64,000 bases of DNA from Aquibium oceanicum (lineage in GTDB: Bacteria > Pseudomonadota > Alphaproteobacteria > Rhizobiales > Rhizobiaceae). The position numbers were made by a program, and so were the translations under genes. The stretch covers positions 1,178,001 to 1,242,000 of the forward strand of contig NZ_CP018171.1 in assembly GCF_001889605.1 (NCBI RefSeq), written 5' to 3'. Of the stretch, positions 1-8,811 are shown piece by piece (the first letter of the stretch is position 1; each line of letters starts with the position of its first letter). The notes under the pieces are model-generated. The model made no database searches, had not been told where the DNA came from, and saw nothing but the letters and a program-made list of their open reading frames with translations.

Positions 1-546
1 CTGAAGGAGGAGAGCGGCGACAACGACAATTTCCGCGTGCGGCGCTACTTGGCGAAATACACCATCAATCCGGCCATCGCGCACGGCATCTCCAAGGAGA
101 TCGGCTCGATCGAAGTGGGCAAGCGCGCCGACCTCGTCTTGTGGAACCCGGCCTTCTTCGGCGTTAAGCCCGACATGGTGCTGATCGGCGGCAGCATCGC
201 TGCAGCGCCCATGGGCGACCCGAACGCCTCGATCCCGACGCCGCAGCCCGTCCACATGCGCCCGATGTTCGGCGCCTTCGGCAAGGCGGTGACGAACTCT
301 TCCGTCACCTTCGTCTCGAAGGCGGCGCTCGATGCCGGCTTGCGGGAAAAGCTCGGGGTGGAGAAGTCGATGGTGGCGGTGGAAAACACCCGCGGCGGCA
401 TCGGCAAGCGCTCCATGATGCTCAACGACGCCACGCCGCAGGTCGAGGTCGATCCGGAGACCTATGAGGTGCGCGCGGACGGGGAGTTGCTGACCTGCGA
501 GCCGGCGACAGTGCTGCCGATGGCGCAGAGGTATTTCTTGTTCTGA
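1..546 (+). CDS. ureC: urease subunit alpha, C-terminal part (5' end outside window)
   Basis: The frame is open from the first base and ends at TGA 544-546, so 181 residues are visible, the last third of a protein that is normally about 570 residues. They match the end of the urease catalytic subunit: NPAIAHG and GKRADLVLW (the amidohydrolase beta-sandwich edge), HMRPMFG, and the typical terminal QRYFLF. UreC hydrolyses urea to ammonia and carbamate at a dinickel centre in the cytoplasm. The nickel ligands and the carbamylated lysine lie upstream of the window. The accessory genes ureE, ureF and ureG follow on the same strand but are spread out by unrelated genes. Confidence 0.96.
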   Translation: MKEESGDNDNFRVRRYLAKYTINPAIAHGISKEIGSIEVGKRADLVLWNPAFFGVKPDMVLIGGSIAAAPMGDPNASIPTPQPVHMRPMFGAFGKAVTNSSVTFVSKAALDAGLREKLGVEKSMVAVENTRGGIGKRSMMLNDATPQVEVDPETYEVRADGELLTCEPATVLPMAQRYFLF

Positions 547-610
547 CACTCTTCGCCCGCCAGCCGCGAGCCCATTGGCTCGCGCCCACTTTCGGCGCAA
601 TATGCTCTGC

Positions 611-1072
611 ATGAACAGGATCACTCGGATCGCGCGGCTCTCGGGCTATGAGGAGGACTTCGCGCTGTGGAGCGTTGAGCAGGCCGCGCTCTTGCGCGAC
701 GGCCGTTTTGACGGGCTCGACCGGGAGAATCTCGCCGAGGAGATCGAGAGCTTGGGACGGAGCGAAAAGCGCGAAATTGAAAGCCGGTTGAACGTCGCCA
801 TCGTCCACCTTCTGAAATGGAGGTTTCAGCCCGAAAAGCGGAAGAGCGGCTGGAAGGCTTCGATCCTGGAGGCGCGTCGAGGATTGTTGCGCACACTGCG
901 CGAGAGCCCGAGCCTCAAGGCATATCCATCGGACGTGGTCCATGAAGAGTATGAAAGCGCCCGCATGAAGGCCGCAGACGAGACCGGCCTCCCCGAAGAC
1001 GCGTTCCCCGCAGCCTGCCCCTTTACGATCGAACAGATCCTCGATCCCGGCTTCCTGCCGGACGCGCCCTGA
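611..1072 (+). CDS. DUF29 domain protein (first copy)
   Basis: A 153-residue protein with the DUF29 signature: an aromatic-rich start (YEEDFALWSVEQAALLR), then LDRENLAEEIESLGRSEKRE and a helix HLLKWRFQPEKR. The family's biochemical function is not known to me; members are common in Cyanobacteria and Proteobacteria, often in several copies. In-frame ATGs exist at 575, 602 and 611; 611 was chosen because the family fold begins just after it and the 575 start adds residues with no family resemblance. It lies 64 bp after ureC. A clear paralogue is at 1453-1941, with a small monooxygenase gene between them. Confidence 0.82.
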   Translation: MNRITRIARLSGYEEDFALWSVEQAALLRDGRFDGLDRENLAEEIESLGRSEKREIESRLNVAIVHLLKWRFQPEKRKSGWKASILEARRGLLRTLRESPSLKAYPSDVVHEEYESARMKAADETGLPEDAFPAACPFTIEQILDPGFLPDAP

Positions 1073-1117
1073 GCGGCGCTCCCCTTCGTCCTCCAGCCAA
1101 GGCAAATCGGACTGCCC

Positions 1118-1414
1118 ATGATCTACGTCGTCGCCACGCTCACCATCAAGCCCGGCTCGCTGGAGGCGCTGCGCGCGCCGGCGGCTGCCTGCATCGCCGA
1201 GACTCTCAAGGAGAAGGGCTGCATCGCCTACGAACTGCACCAGAGCCTCTCCGATCCCGAGAAGCTCGTCTTCGTCGAAAAGTGGGAGACGCGCGAGGAT
1301 CTCACCGCGCATTCTAAGCAGCCGCATTTGGCGGTCTGGCGCGATGCGAGCGCGCCGCATCTGGTCTCGCGGGCGATCGAGATTGTCCACGCCGACAAGG
1401 TGGAGGAGTTCTGA
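1118..1414 (+). CDS. ABM (antibiotic biosynthesis monooxygenase) family protein
   Basis: A 98-residue single-domain protein of the dimeric alpha/beta-barrel ABM/YgiN class. It shows the usual start IYVVATLTIKPG, a central GCIAYELHQS strand, the FVEKWETREDLTAH motif and a terminal strand. Relatives act as cofactor-free quinol monooxygenases or small-molecule-stress proteins; the substrate cannot be told from sequence. It is placed between two DUF29 paralogues in the urease cluster, 45 bp after the first and 38 bp before the second, so they may share a transcript. Confidence 0.88.
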   Translation: MIYVVATLTIKPGSLEALRAPAAACIAETLKEKGCIAYELHQSLSDPEKLVFVEKWETREDLTAHSKQPHLAVWRDASAPHLVSRAIEIVHADKVEEF

Positions 1415-1452
1415 ACTCGCACCGCAAAGGCTGGCGTGGTAAGGGTTCGGTC

Positions 1453-1941
1453 ATGGGAAAGGCTCTCGAGAAACCGCAAGACACGCTCTACGAGCGTGAT
1501 TTCCACGCCTGGCTGATGGACCAGGCCGGAAAGCTGCGCGCGCGGTCGGGAAACGACATCGACTGGGACAACCTCGCGGAGGAGGTCGAGAGCGTGGGAC
1601 GCAGCCAGAAGCGTGAGATCGCCAAGCGGCTCGGTGTCCTGCTGATGCACCTGCTCAAATGGGAGCACCAGCCGGGGCGGCGAAGCCACAGTTGGCAATC
1701 GACGATTTCGGAACAGCGCGCCCATCTTCAGGGCCTGATCGAAACCAGCCCCAGCCTGGTTCGGTATCCCGACGAGGCGCTCGACTGGTCGTATCGCTGG
1801 GCGGTGCGGCATGCGGCCCGCGAGACCGAGCTCCCGGCCTCGGCCTTCCCGCCGGAGCCACCCTATACGGCTGCGCAAGCTCTGGACGACCTTTTCATGC
1901 CCGGGCCGCCCTTCAAGGCGGACGAGCTCATCCGCGATTGA
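1453..1941 (+). CDS. DUF29 domain protein (second copy)
   Basis: A 162-residue DUF29 protein, paralogous to the product of 611-1072. It shares the patterns YERDFHAWLMDQAGKLR, IDWDNLAEEVESVGRSQKRE and HLLKWEHQPGRR, and a closing segment rich in P and A with AAQALDDLF. The two copies are clearly diverged from each other, so this is not a recent duplication. No function is known to me. It ends 11 bp before the GST start, which suggests co-transcription with GST and ureE. Confidence 0.85.
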   Translation: MGKALEKPQDTLYERDFHAWLMDQAGKLRARSGNDIDWDNLAEEVESVGRSQKREIAKRLGVLLMHLLKWEHQPGRRSHSWQSTISEQRAHLQGLIETSPSLVRYPDEALDWSYRWAVRHAARETELPASAFPPEPPYTAAQALDDLFMPGPPFKADELIRD

Positions 1942-1952
1942 GGAAACTGCCC

Positions 1953-2564
1953 ATGTACCAAGCCGTCGGAGCACCGGGGTCGCGCCTGACCCGCGTCCTG
2001 TGGATGCTGGAGGAACTCGGCGAGCCCTACGAGATCGTCAAGGCCAAGCAGCATTCCGAGACGATGCGGCGCTACAATCCGAGCGGCAAGATGCCGGCGC
2101 TGGTCGACGGCGACTTCGTGCTGACGGATTCGGCCGCGATCTGTACCTATCTTTCGAAGAAACATGCCGAAAAGGGCTTTGGACCGGAGCCGGGCCTGCG
2201 CGGCGAGGCCGAGATGGAGGCCTGGATGCAGTTCGCGCAGTCGGAGCTGGAGGCGCCGCTGTGGAACAAGCTACGCCACAAGTTCATCCTGCCGGAAACT
2301 TACCGCGCCGACGTGAGCGCGGCCACCGCGCACGACTTCGCCAATGAGGTCAAGGCGCTGGAGGCCAAGCTCGGCGGGCGGACCTACGCGCTGGGTGACC
2401 GATTCTCGGCCGCCGACGTCATCCTGGGCCATTGCGGCCAGTGGGCGCGCGGCGGCAAGTTCGCGGTGGAGTCCGACGAGGTGAACGCATACTTCGAGCG
2501 GGTGCTCGGCCGGCCGGCGCTGGCTCGCGCCCGCGAACGGGAAAAGGAAACCGCCGCCGCATGA
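1953..2564 (+). CDS. glutathione S-transferase family protein
   Basis: A 203-residue GST. The N-terminal thioredoxin-like domain (about residues 1-80) has [18 protein letters not shown] and the glutathione-binding region [21 protein letters not shown], with the cis-proline in KMPALV and the DSAAI motif. A helical C-terminal domain follows, with the N-capping-type motif DRFSAADV. The ATG at 1953 was chosen: it follows the end of the upstream gene by 11 bp and the GST fold begins at once; the frame stays open further upstream but runs through the DUF29 gene. The stop overlaps the ureE start (ATGA at 2561-2564), so GST and ureE are translationally coupled. Confidence 0.9.
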   Translation: MYQAVGAPGSRLTRVLWMLEELGEPYEIVKAKQHSETMRRYNPSGKMPALVDGDFVLTDSAAICTYLSKKHAEKGFGPEPGLRGEAEMEAWMQFAQSELEAPLWNKLRHKFILPETYRADVSAATAHDFANEVKALEAKLGGRTYALGDRFSAADVILGHCGQWARGGKFAVESDEVNAYFERVLGRPALARAREREKETAAA

Positions 2565-3148
2565 AACTCTCGCTCAACGCCGACTTCACCAAGCTGCCCC
2601 GCGCCGGCCAAATGGTGCGCCGCGCCGATCTCGAGGCGGAAGCAGATCGTCCCATGCCCTTCGACGTGGCCGTGCTCGCCCATGACGAGCGGCATCTGCG
2701 GCGCCGCGTGATCCCGCTCGCGCATGGCGACAAGCTTCTGGTGGACCTGCCAGAGCCGGTGTCGCTCGACAATGGCGACCAACTGGTTCTCGATGACGGG
2801 CGGCGCGCCGAGATCATCGCGGCGGAGGAGGAGGTCTACGAGATCCGGGCGAAAAATCCGGTGCACTTGGCCGAACTCGCCTGGCACATAGGCAACCGGC
2901 ATCTCGCCGCGCAGATCGAGGCGGACCGCATTCTCATCCTGCGCGACCACGTCATCAAGGCGATGCTGGAGGGGCTTGGCGCGACGGTGACGGACATTTC
3001 GGAGCCGTTCCAGCCGGTGCGCGGCGCCTATTCCGGCCATTCGCATGGGCATGATCACGGGCACGGCCATCACGACCATGGCCACGGCGAGGGCGACAGC
3101 CACGGACGCTTGCCGGGCGACCCGCACTACGGCCACAACCATGCCTGA
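2561..3148 (+). CDS. ureE: urease accessory protein UreE (nickel metallochaperone)
   Basis: A 195-residue UreE. The N-terminal peptide-binding domain is followed by a metal-binding domain carrying [15 protein letters not shown], which holds the conserved interfacial histidine region of the family. The C-terminal tail from about residue 160 is extremely histidine-rich (alternating HG/HD pairs, ending YGHNHA) and should bind several Ni2+ ions. UreE delivers nickel to the UreD-UreF-UreG complex on apo-urease. The ATG at 2561 overlaps the GST stop. The His-tail codes for a C/A-rich repetitive DNA stretch at about 3040-3145. Confidence 0.95.
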   Translation: MKLSLNADFTKLPRAGQMVRRADLEAEADRPMPFDVAVLAHDERHLRRRVIPLAHGDKLLVDLPEPVSLDNGDQLVLDDGRRAEIIAAEEEVYEIRAKNPVHLAELAWHIGNRHLAAQIEADRILILRDHVIKAMLEGLGATVTDISEPFQPVRGAYSGHSHGHDHGHGHHDHGHGEGDSHGRLPGDPHYGHNHA

Positions 3149-3202
3149 CGCGCCGCCGCGCGGACGTCGACACCTTCAGGAAGCGAGACGCACCTGCCCG
3201 GA

Positions 3203-3481
3203 ATGAGCTTCTTCGATCCCCGCACCCGAAGCCGGAGCCACCGCAACCGCAAGCTCTACGCGACCTACGAGATCGCCTACACCGCCGTCGACGTGATCGC
3301 GGCGCTGCTCTTCATCGTCGGATCGGTCCTGTTCTTCTGGCAGTCGCTCTCCATCCCCGCGACCTGGTGCTTCCTGATCGGTTCGATCTTCTTCGCGCTG
3401 AAACCGACGCTGCGGATCGTGCGCGAGTTCCACATGCTGGCCGAGGGCGACTACGAGGACCTCGAGGAGGGCAAGGGCTGA
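3203..3481 (+). CDS. YrhK-domain small membrane protein
   Basis: A 92-residue protein with a basic start ([21 protein letters not shown]), then two membrane segments (about residues 28-47 and 52-68) and an acidic C-terminus ([13 protein letters not shown]). This layout and the [15 protein letters not shown] pattern fit the YrhK-like domain, whose function is unknown. Its stop overlaps the ureF start (ATGA 3478-3481 region), so it is translationally coupled to urease maturation. A part in nickel or urea handling is possible but is inference from position only. Confidence 0.8.
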   Translation: MSFFDPRTRSRSHRNRKLYATYEIAYTAVDVIAALLFIVGSVLFFWQSLSIPATWCFLIGSIFFALKPTLRIVREFHMLAEGDYEDLEEGKG

Positions 3482-4206
3482 TGGCCGACGCGCTGCTTCG
3501 CCTGATGGCATGGCTGTCGCCGGCCTTCCCGGTCGGCTCCTTCAGTTACAGCCACGGTCTTGAACGGGCGGTGCAGGACGGTCAGGTCGCGGGTCCCGAC
3601 GGGCTGGGGGCGTGGATCGAGGCACTGGTGACCCAGGGTTCAGCGTGGAACGATGCGGCGCTGTTCGCCGAAAGCTGGCGCCGCGCCGGAGCCGGCGGGG
3701 ATGTCGGCGACATCGTGGCGCTCGCCGAAGCGTTGGCGGGCTCGCGGGAACGCCACATGGAGGCGACGCTGCAGGGCGGCGCCTTCGTGCAGGCGGCGCA
3801 AGCATGGGGGGCTGCGCTGGCACCGGTAGCCCCACCCCCGGCCCCTTCCCAAAAGGGGGAGGAGGACATCGAGACGGATGATCGGTTCCCGACGCCCCTG
3901 CCCGAAAACTGCCCCTATCCGGTCGCGGTGGGCGCCACCGCGGGCCGCCACCGCGTGCCGCTGGAAGATGCGCTCGCGGCCTACCTCCAGGCCTTCGCGT
4001 CGAACCAGTTGCAGGCCGCGATCCGCCTCGGCGTCATCGGGCAGAGCGATGCAGCCCGGTTGCTCGCCGGGTTCGAACCGGTCCTCGTGGCGACCGCCGC
4101 ACGGGCAGCGATATCCACGCTCGACGATCTCGGCTCCTGCACCTTCATGGCCGAGATCGGGGCGATGAAGCATGAGACGCAATATTCGAGGCTTTTTCGG
4201 TCGTGA
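3481..4206 (+). CDS. ureF: urease accessory protein UreF
   Basis: UreF, 241 residues. The N-terminus [21 protein letters not shown] is the family hallmark, and the C-terminal [27 protein letters not shown] matches the conserved tail that contacts UreG. UreF forms the UreD-UreF-UreG activation complex and regulates UreG GTPase. Residues about 116-143 ([20 protein letters not shown] and neighbours) look like an in-frame insert at a normally short loop before the [13 protein letters not shown] motif; its DNA resembles a C-run/G-run palindrome (3829-3873). The start overlaps the preceding stop. Unusually, ureG does not follow directly: 512 bp intervene. Confidence 0.94.
   Translation: MADALLRLMAWLSPAFPVGSFSYSHGLERAVQDGQVAGPDGLGAWIEALVTQGSAWNDAALFAESWRRAGAGGDVGDIVALAEALAGSRERHMEATLQGGAFVQAAQAWGAALAPVAPPPAPSQKGEEDIETDDRFPTPLPENCPYPVAVGATAGRHRVPLEDALAAYLQAFASNQLQAAIRLGVIGQSDAARLLAGFEPVLVATAARAAISTLDDLGSCTFMAEIGAMKHETQYSRLFRS
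3829..3873. repeat. short C-run/G-run imperfect palindrome inside ureF
   Basis: Within ureF there is a stretch of C-runs, the centre CCCCTTCCCAAAAGGGGGAGG, and then G-rich sequence. It folds as an imperfect hairpin around AAAA. The codons translate to an insert that normal UreF proteins lack. A similar C5-ATTTTA-G5 hairpin lies between genes at 49783-49800. This suggests, but does not prove, an intergenic-type palindromic element that has entered a coding region. Confidence 0.4.
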
Positions 4207-4700
4207 ACGAGACGAAGGCGCGTGTTTTTGCTGCTCGAACGCTGAGTCGCCTGGTGGGCGAGTCCGTTTCTCAGGTGGGCCACTCCGTCGGTTCGGTCAT
4301 CAACGTTGGAATAGGTCCGACACGTCCGCGAAGAACGAAGTCTCGACGAAGCGTCCGCCGACCCCACCACCGATGGGATCGCAGCGCGAAGACGGATTTC
4401 CTTCTCTGGACCATAGCGTGGCGCTTGCATTCGGGTGGTTCGGTACGTCTTGATGGTGAGAGGACGCTCGACCGCCGCATCAAGCGCGAGATTGGCGGAT
4501 TGGTTGGAAAACGGATCGTCGGCGTTCGCTGGTGCGACGCCCTGCTTCAGTTCGCACTGATATTTGGGCGCGGGTCGTTTCTGATGGTGGACCTCAAGAA
4601 GCCGTATATTCTAGATGGCGATGACTGGACGCGGTTCGTTCATAACTCATCGGTGTCCAGGAGCGGAAGCGAAGGCCGTTTCCTTGTTTCGATAAAGTAG
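4203..4700 (+). CDS. hypothetical protein between ureF and ureG (doubtful gene)
   Basis: A GTG-started frame of 165 residues that overlaps the ureF stop (GTGA) and ends 18 bp before ureG. The first 60-70 residues are arginine-rich and look like random reading. The last about 80 ([27 protein letters not shown] and [14 protein letters not shown], quoted separately) look like a folded small protein. I do not recognise the family. The DNA is visibly poorer in G+C than the flanking urease genes, so it may be acquired or a decayed gene. ureF and ureG usually adjoin, so this stretch is an insertion in the operon whether or not it is expressed. Confidence 0.35.
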   Translation: MNETKARVFAARTLSRLVGESVSQVGHSVGSVINVGIGPTRPRRTKSRRSVRRPHHRWDRSAKTDFLLWTIAWRLHSGGSVRLDGERTLDRRIKREIGGLVGKRIVGVRWCDALLQFALIFGRGSFLMVDLKKPYILDGDDWTRFVHNSSVSRSGSEGRFLVSIK

Positions 4701-4718
4701 CCACGACGGAGGTCGCAC

Positions 4719-5348
<630 letters not shown>

Positions 5349-5597
5349 GGAGCGTGGTTCTCACTTCGGCAGGTTCGGGAAGCACGTGCCGCCTGGCTCT
5401 CGCGGGCATCATGTCGCCCCGGCACATGCGGTGATGCGGCAGCATCCGGCACGTCGCTCGCCTTGGCGCGGACGGATCGCCGATCGATCTCGAAACCTGG
5501 CTCAGACAGGCAGCATGAACCGCTCCGACGCAAGACCGGAAGCGCGTTCATCATGGGTGACCAGATACGGACGTCGCGATCAGCTTCCGGCGCAGAC

Positions 5598-6230
5598 TCA
5601 GAAAAGCAGGAACAGATGCGGGATCGCACCCACCTCCTGGGCCTCTTCGATGGCCTCGAGCACCGGGATCGCGGCCAGGAAGACGAGACCGTCGACAAAG
5701 GTGACGCGAAACCGACGGGTCTGGAACGTCACTTCTGCGTCGTCGCGATAGATCAACGGATTGGGCAGAAAGCGCGGAACGCGCTGCAGGTAGGAAAGAT
5801 ACTCGCCGCCCAGCTTCGCGGACAGGAATCGTTCCTCGCGCCGGGCCACGAAATAGAACGCTGCCGCACACACCACCATAAACAGGCAGGCGACGACGTA
5901 ACTGCCCGTCTGCGCCCCGACGCCGGCGGCCGCTATCGAGGAAAAGACATACAGCGGATTGCGGCTGACGGAGTAGGGCCCGGTCGACACGACCTCAGCC
6001 GACTTGCGCCCGCCAATGTAGAGCGTCGCCCAAAGCCGTCCGCCGATCCCGATCAGGATAAGCACGAGGCCAAGCGTCTCGATGTACTCATGCATCAACT
6101 CGTCGTGAAGCGATCCCACGAAGACCAAAGTCGCGAAGGCGATCACGATGATGACTGCGAGGATGGCACGTCGGGCAGCCTGGTATCGCGACAAATCGCC
6201 TGCGTCTTCGGAATTCACCCGTCTCTCCAC
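5598..6230 (-). CDS. isoprenylcysteine carboxyl methyltransferase (ICMT/PEMT-like) membrane protein
   Basis: A 210-residue membrane protein with about four hydrophobic segments. It has the ICMT-family signature GPYSVSRNPLYV followed later by RREERFLSAKLGGEYLSYLQRVPRFLP, the SAM-binding C-terminal motif of this family (RxxRNPxY / EExxL...Y..Y...VPRF). Bacterial members methylate unknown lipid or prenyl substrates; the substrate here cannot be assigned. It is transcribed away from the aminotransferase gene at 6456, with a 225-bp divergent spacer. The 249 bp between it and ureG hold no convincing gene. Confidence 0.85.
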   Translation of the reverse strand: MERRVNSEDAGDLSRYQAARRAILAVIIVIAFATLVFVGSLHDELMHEYIETLGLVLILIGIGGRLWATLYIGGRKSAEVVSTGPYSVSRNPLYVFSSIAAAGVGAQTGSYVVACLFMVVCAAAFYFVARREERFLSAKLGGEYLSYLQRVPRFLPNPLIYRDDAEVTFQTRRFRVTFVDGLVFLAAIPVLEAIEEAQEVGAIPHLFLLF

Positions 6231-6455
6231 TGAATCGTTCGAGAAATTGCTGGCTACGCTGGCGAGAAACCGTGGCTATAGTCCGGTTGGCGCCGTCATC
6301 ATTTGATTGCCACCGCGTGCCATCGTCAACCCCTTGGCCTTCCCCTTGACGCCCTCTTGCCCCCTCGCGGAGCCCGCCGGATTCCCTCATAGTAGGCTTG
6401 CCAAACCACGCACGGTCGCCTCTCCAGCGCCAAGTCTCATCCGGAAACAAGCAGA

Positions 6456-7658
6456 ATGAACCTTACCGGCCGCCAGTATCTCGCCATTCCGGGTCCGTCC
6501 GTGGTGCCGGACCGGGTGCTGAACGCGATGCATCGCGCCTCGCCCGACATCTACACCGGCGAACTGCACGAGATGATGCCGGGGCTCTGCGAGGACCTGA
6601 AACAGGTGGCGCGCACGACGCATCATGTCGCCATCTACGTCGCCAACGGGCATGGCGCCTGGGAGGCGGCGAACACCAATCTGTTCAGTCCCGGCGATCA
6701 TGCGCTGGCGCTCGTCACCGGCCGGTTCGGCGAGGGGTGGGCGCAGTCGGCCGAGGCGCTCGGCGTGACGATGCAGCGGCTTGACTTCGGGCGCCGCAGC
6801 CCGGTCGACCCCGACGAGGTGGCGCGGGCGCTGGGCGAGGACCGGGGCGAGCGGATCAGTGTCGTGCTGATGACGCACGCCGATACCGCCACCTCGGTGC
6901 GCAACGACGTCGCCGCGGTGCGGGCGGCGATCGACCGGGCCGGCCATCCGGCGCTGCTCGCCGTGGACTGCATCGCCTCGCTCGGCTGCGACCGGTTCGA
7001 GATGGACGCGTGGGGCGTCGACGTGATGGTGTCCGCCAGCCAGAAGGGAATGATGACCCCGCCCGGTCTCGGCTTTGTATGGCTGAACGAAAAGGCGCGG
7101 CAGGCGAGTGCCGGCGCGCGCTGGCGCACTCCCTACTGGGACTGGACGCCGCGGATCGAGGCGAAGCAGTTCTACCAGCGCTTCGGCGGTACGGCGCCGA
7201 CGCATCATCTCTACGGCCTGCGCGCCGCGCTCGACATGCTCGTGCGCGAGGAGGGAATCGAGGCCGCCTGGAGCCGGCACGAACGCCTCGCGCGCGCCGT
7301 CTGGTCGGCCTTCGAGGCCTGGGGCGACGGTGACGGCGAGGCCGCCGGCATCGGGCTGAACATCGCCGATCCGGCCTTCCGCTCGCACGCCGTCACTACC
7401 GTGAAGATGGCGTCTCCGCGTGCCACGCAACTGCGCGAATGGACCAAGGCCAATGCCGGCGTGACGCTGGGTATCGGGCTCGGCATGGCGCCGGAGGGCG
7501 ATCCGGCCGCAGACGGCTTCATGCGGATCGCCCACATGGGGCACGTCAACACGCACATGGTGCTGGGCGCACTGGGGGCGATCGAGGCGGGCATGACCGC
7601 GCTCGGCATCCCTCACGGCGTCGGCGCGCTGTCGCGTGCGGCCGAGGCGCTGGCCTGA
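6456..7658 (+). CDS. class V aminotransferase (serine-glyoxylate/alanine-glyoxylate type)
   Basis: A 400-residue fold-type I PLP enzyme. The N-terminus YLAIPGPSVVPDRVL is typical of the alanine-glyoxylate/serine-glyoxylate aminotransferase group. A glycine-rich NGHGAWEAA phosphate site, the VDCIASLGC aspartate region and the PLP lysine in SASQKGMM (K197) follow. Likely reaction: transamination of a small amino acid with glyoxylate or pyruvate; the exact substrate is not readable. A class II aldolase follows 110 bp downstream on the same strand, so the pair may form one degradative unit. Confidence 0.88.
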   Translation: MNLTGRQYLAIPGPSVVPDRVLNAMHRASPDIYTGELHEMMPGLCEDLKQVARTTHHVAIYVANGHGAWEAANTNLFSPGDHALALVTGRFGEGWAQSAEALGVTMQRLDFGRRSPVDPDEVARALGEDRGERISVVLMTHADTATSVRNDVAAVRAAIDRAGHPALLAVDCIASLGCDRFEMDAWGVDVMVSASQKGMMTPPGLGFVWLNEKARQASAGARWRTPYWDWTPRIEAKQFYQRFGGTAPTHHLYGLRAALDMLVREEGIEAAWSRHERLARAVWSAFEAWGDGDGEAAGIGLNIADPAFRSHAVTTVKMASPRATQLREWTKANAGVTLGIGLGMAPEGDPAADGFMRIAHMGHVNTHMVLGALGAIEAGMTALGIPHGVGALSRAAEALA

Positions 7659-7768
7659 GGTTTTCCGCCGGCTGACGCCTTCCGGCAGGTCGCCGGGACA
7701 GCATCGTCCCAGGACATCTTGCACAAGCGGCCGCGTCGCATCAGGATGGGCCGACCACGGAGGATGCC

Positions 7769-8536
7769 ATGTCAGTCACTGCCCTTGCCGACCGCCGACC
7801 CAACCTGCCGCACTACGAGGAGCGGGTCGATCTCGCCGCCGCCTTCCGCTGGACCGCCCGGCTTAACATGCACGAGGGCGTGGCGAACCATTTCTCGCTG
7901 GCGGTGAACGAGGATGGCTCGCAGTTCCTGATAAACCCCAACATGATGCACTTCTCGCGCATCAAGGCGAGCGATCTGCTTCTGATCGACGCCAACGATC
8001 CCGCCACCATGGAGCGTCCCGACGCGCCGGACCCGACCGCCTGGGGCCTCCACGGCGCGGTCCACCGGCGCGTGCCGCATGCGCGTTGCGCGATCCACGT
8101 CCACTCCGTCCATGCCACCGTCCTCGCTTCGCTGGCGGATTCGACGCTGCCGCCGATCGACCAGAACTCGGCGATGTTCTTCGAGCGCATCGTCGTGGAC
8201 GGGGATTATGGCGGGCTGGCCTTCGAGGAGGAGGGCGAGCGCTGCGCCAGCCTGTTCTCCGACCCGAAGGTCAAGGTGATGGTGATGGGCAATCACGGCG
8301 TGCTGGTGATCGGCGAGACGGTGGCCGAAACCTTCGACCGGCTCTATTATTTCGAGCGGTCCTGCGAAACCTACATCAAGGCGCTGTGGACCGGAAAGCC
8401 GCTGCGGGTGCTGCCGGACGAGGTCGCCCGCACGGTGGCGCGGCAGATGGACGAGTACCCGGTCGCCTCGGCGTCGCGGCACCTGTCGGAACTGAAGGCG
8501 ATCCTCGACGAACAGGAGCCGGCCTACAGGAACTGA
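7769..8536 (+). CDS. class II aldolase/adducin family protein
   Basis: A 255-residue class II aldolase/adducin domain. Zinc-ligand histidines are visible in CAIHVHSVHAT (the HxH pair) and GNHGVLVIGET (the third region), and the early HEGVANHFSLAV carries the usual N-terminal motif. Relatives act as fuculose- or ribulose-phosphate aldolases/epimerases or as decarboxylases, so the substrate stays open. An ATG at 7769 follows GGAGGATGCC. Position after the aminotransferase suggests joint action on a small hydroxy or keto acid, which is inference. Confidence 0.87.
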   Translation: MSVTALADRRPNLPHYEERVDLAAAFRWTARLNMHEGVANHFSLAVNEDGSQFLINPNMMHFSRIKASDLLLIDANDPATMERPDAPDPTAWGLHGAVHRRVPHARCAIHVHSVHATVLASLADSTLPPIDQNSAMFFERIVVDGDYGGLAFEEEGERCASLFSDPKVKVMVMGNHGVLVIGETVAETFDRLYYFERSCETYIKALWTGKPLRVLPDEVARTVARQMDEYPVASASRHLSELKAILDEQEPAYRN

Positions 8537-8542
8537 AGCGCG

Positions 8543-8662
8543 TCAGCTCTCCGGGCCGTAGACGCGGCCGAAGTAGAGAGCGGCGAGCGAGGCGGCGATC
8601 AGCAGGGCGAGGCCGACGCCTTCTTCACCCAGGATCATCACGGACATGGTGGCGATCATCAT
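8543..8662 (-). CDS. possible small membrane peptide (39 aa)
   Basis: A short frame starting with two ATGs (8662/8659). It encodes a polar start, a hydrophobic span (VGLALLIAASLAALYFGRVY) and the end GPES. The reading frame runs on upstream without resemblance to anything, so only the last 39 residues look protein-like. It lies convergent to the aldolase stop with a 6-bp gap. No family was recognised; it could be a real single-pass peptide or chance. Confidence 0.3.
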   Translation of the reverse strand: MMIATMSVMILGEEGVGLALLIAASLAALYFGRVYGPES

Positions 8663-8811
8663 CCGACCTCGCTCTAGCGATCTGGCTCCGGGCAATGAAC
8701 GGGAAATCGGCGCCCGTGTTCCCTTCAGATCGGGATGTTTGATCGCCGGCTGATCGGGCGCCGGCTGCGATTGTTCGATGGCACGACGCGCGCTACGAAT
8801 GGTGTGCCACG

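Noticed and set aside
5349-5597. Possible gene between ureG and the methyltransferase
   Set aside because: Frames there are short, in several phases, and continue as shadows of the methyltransferase gene.
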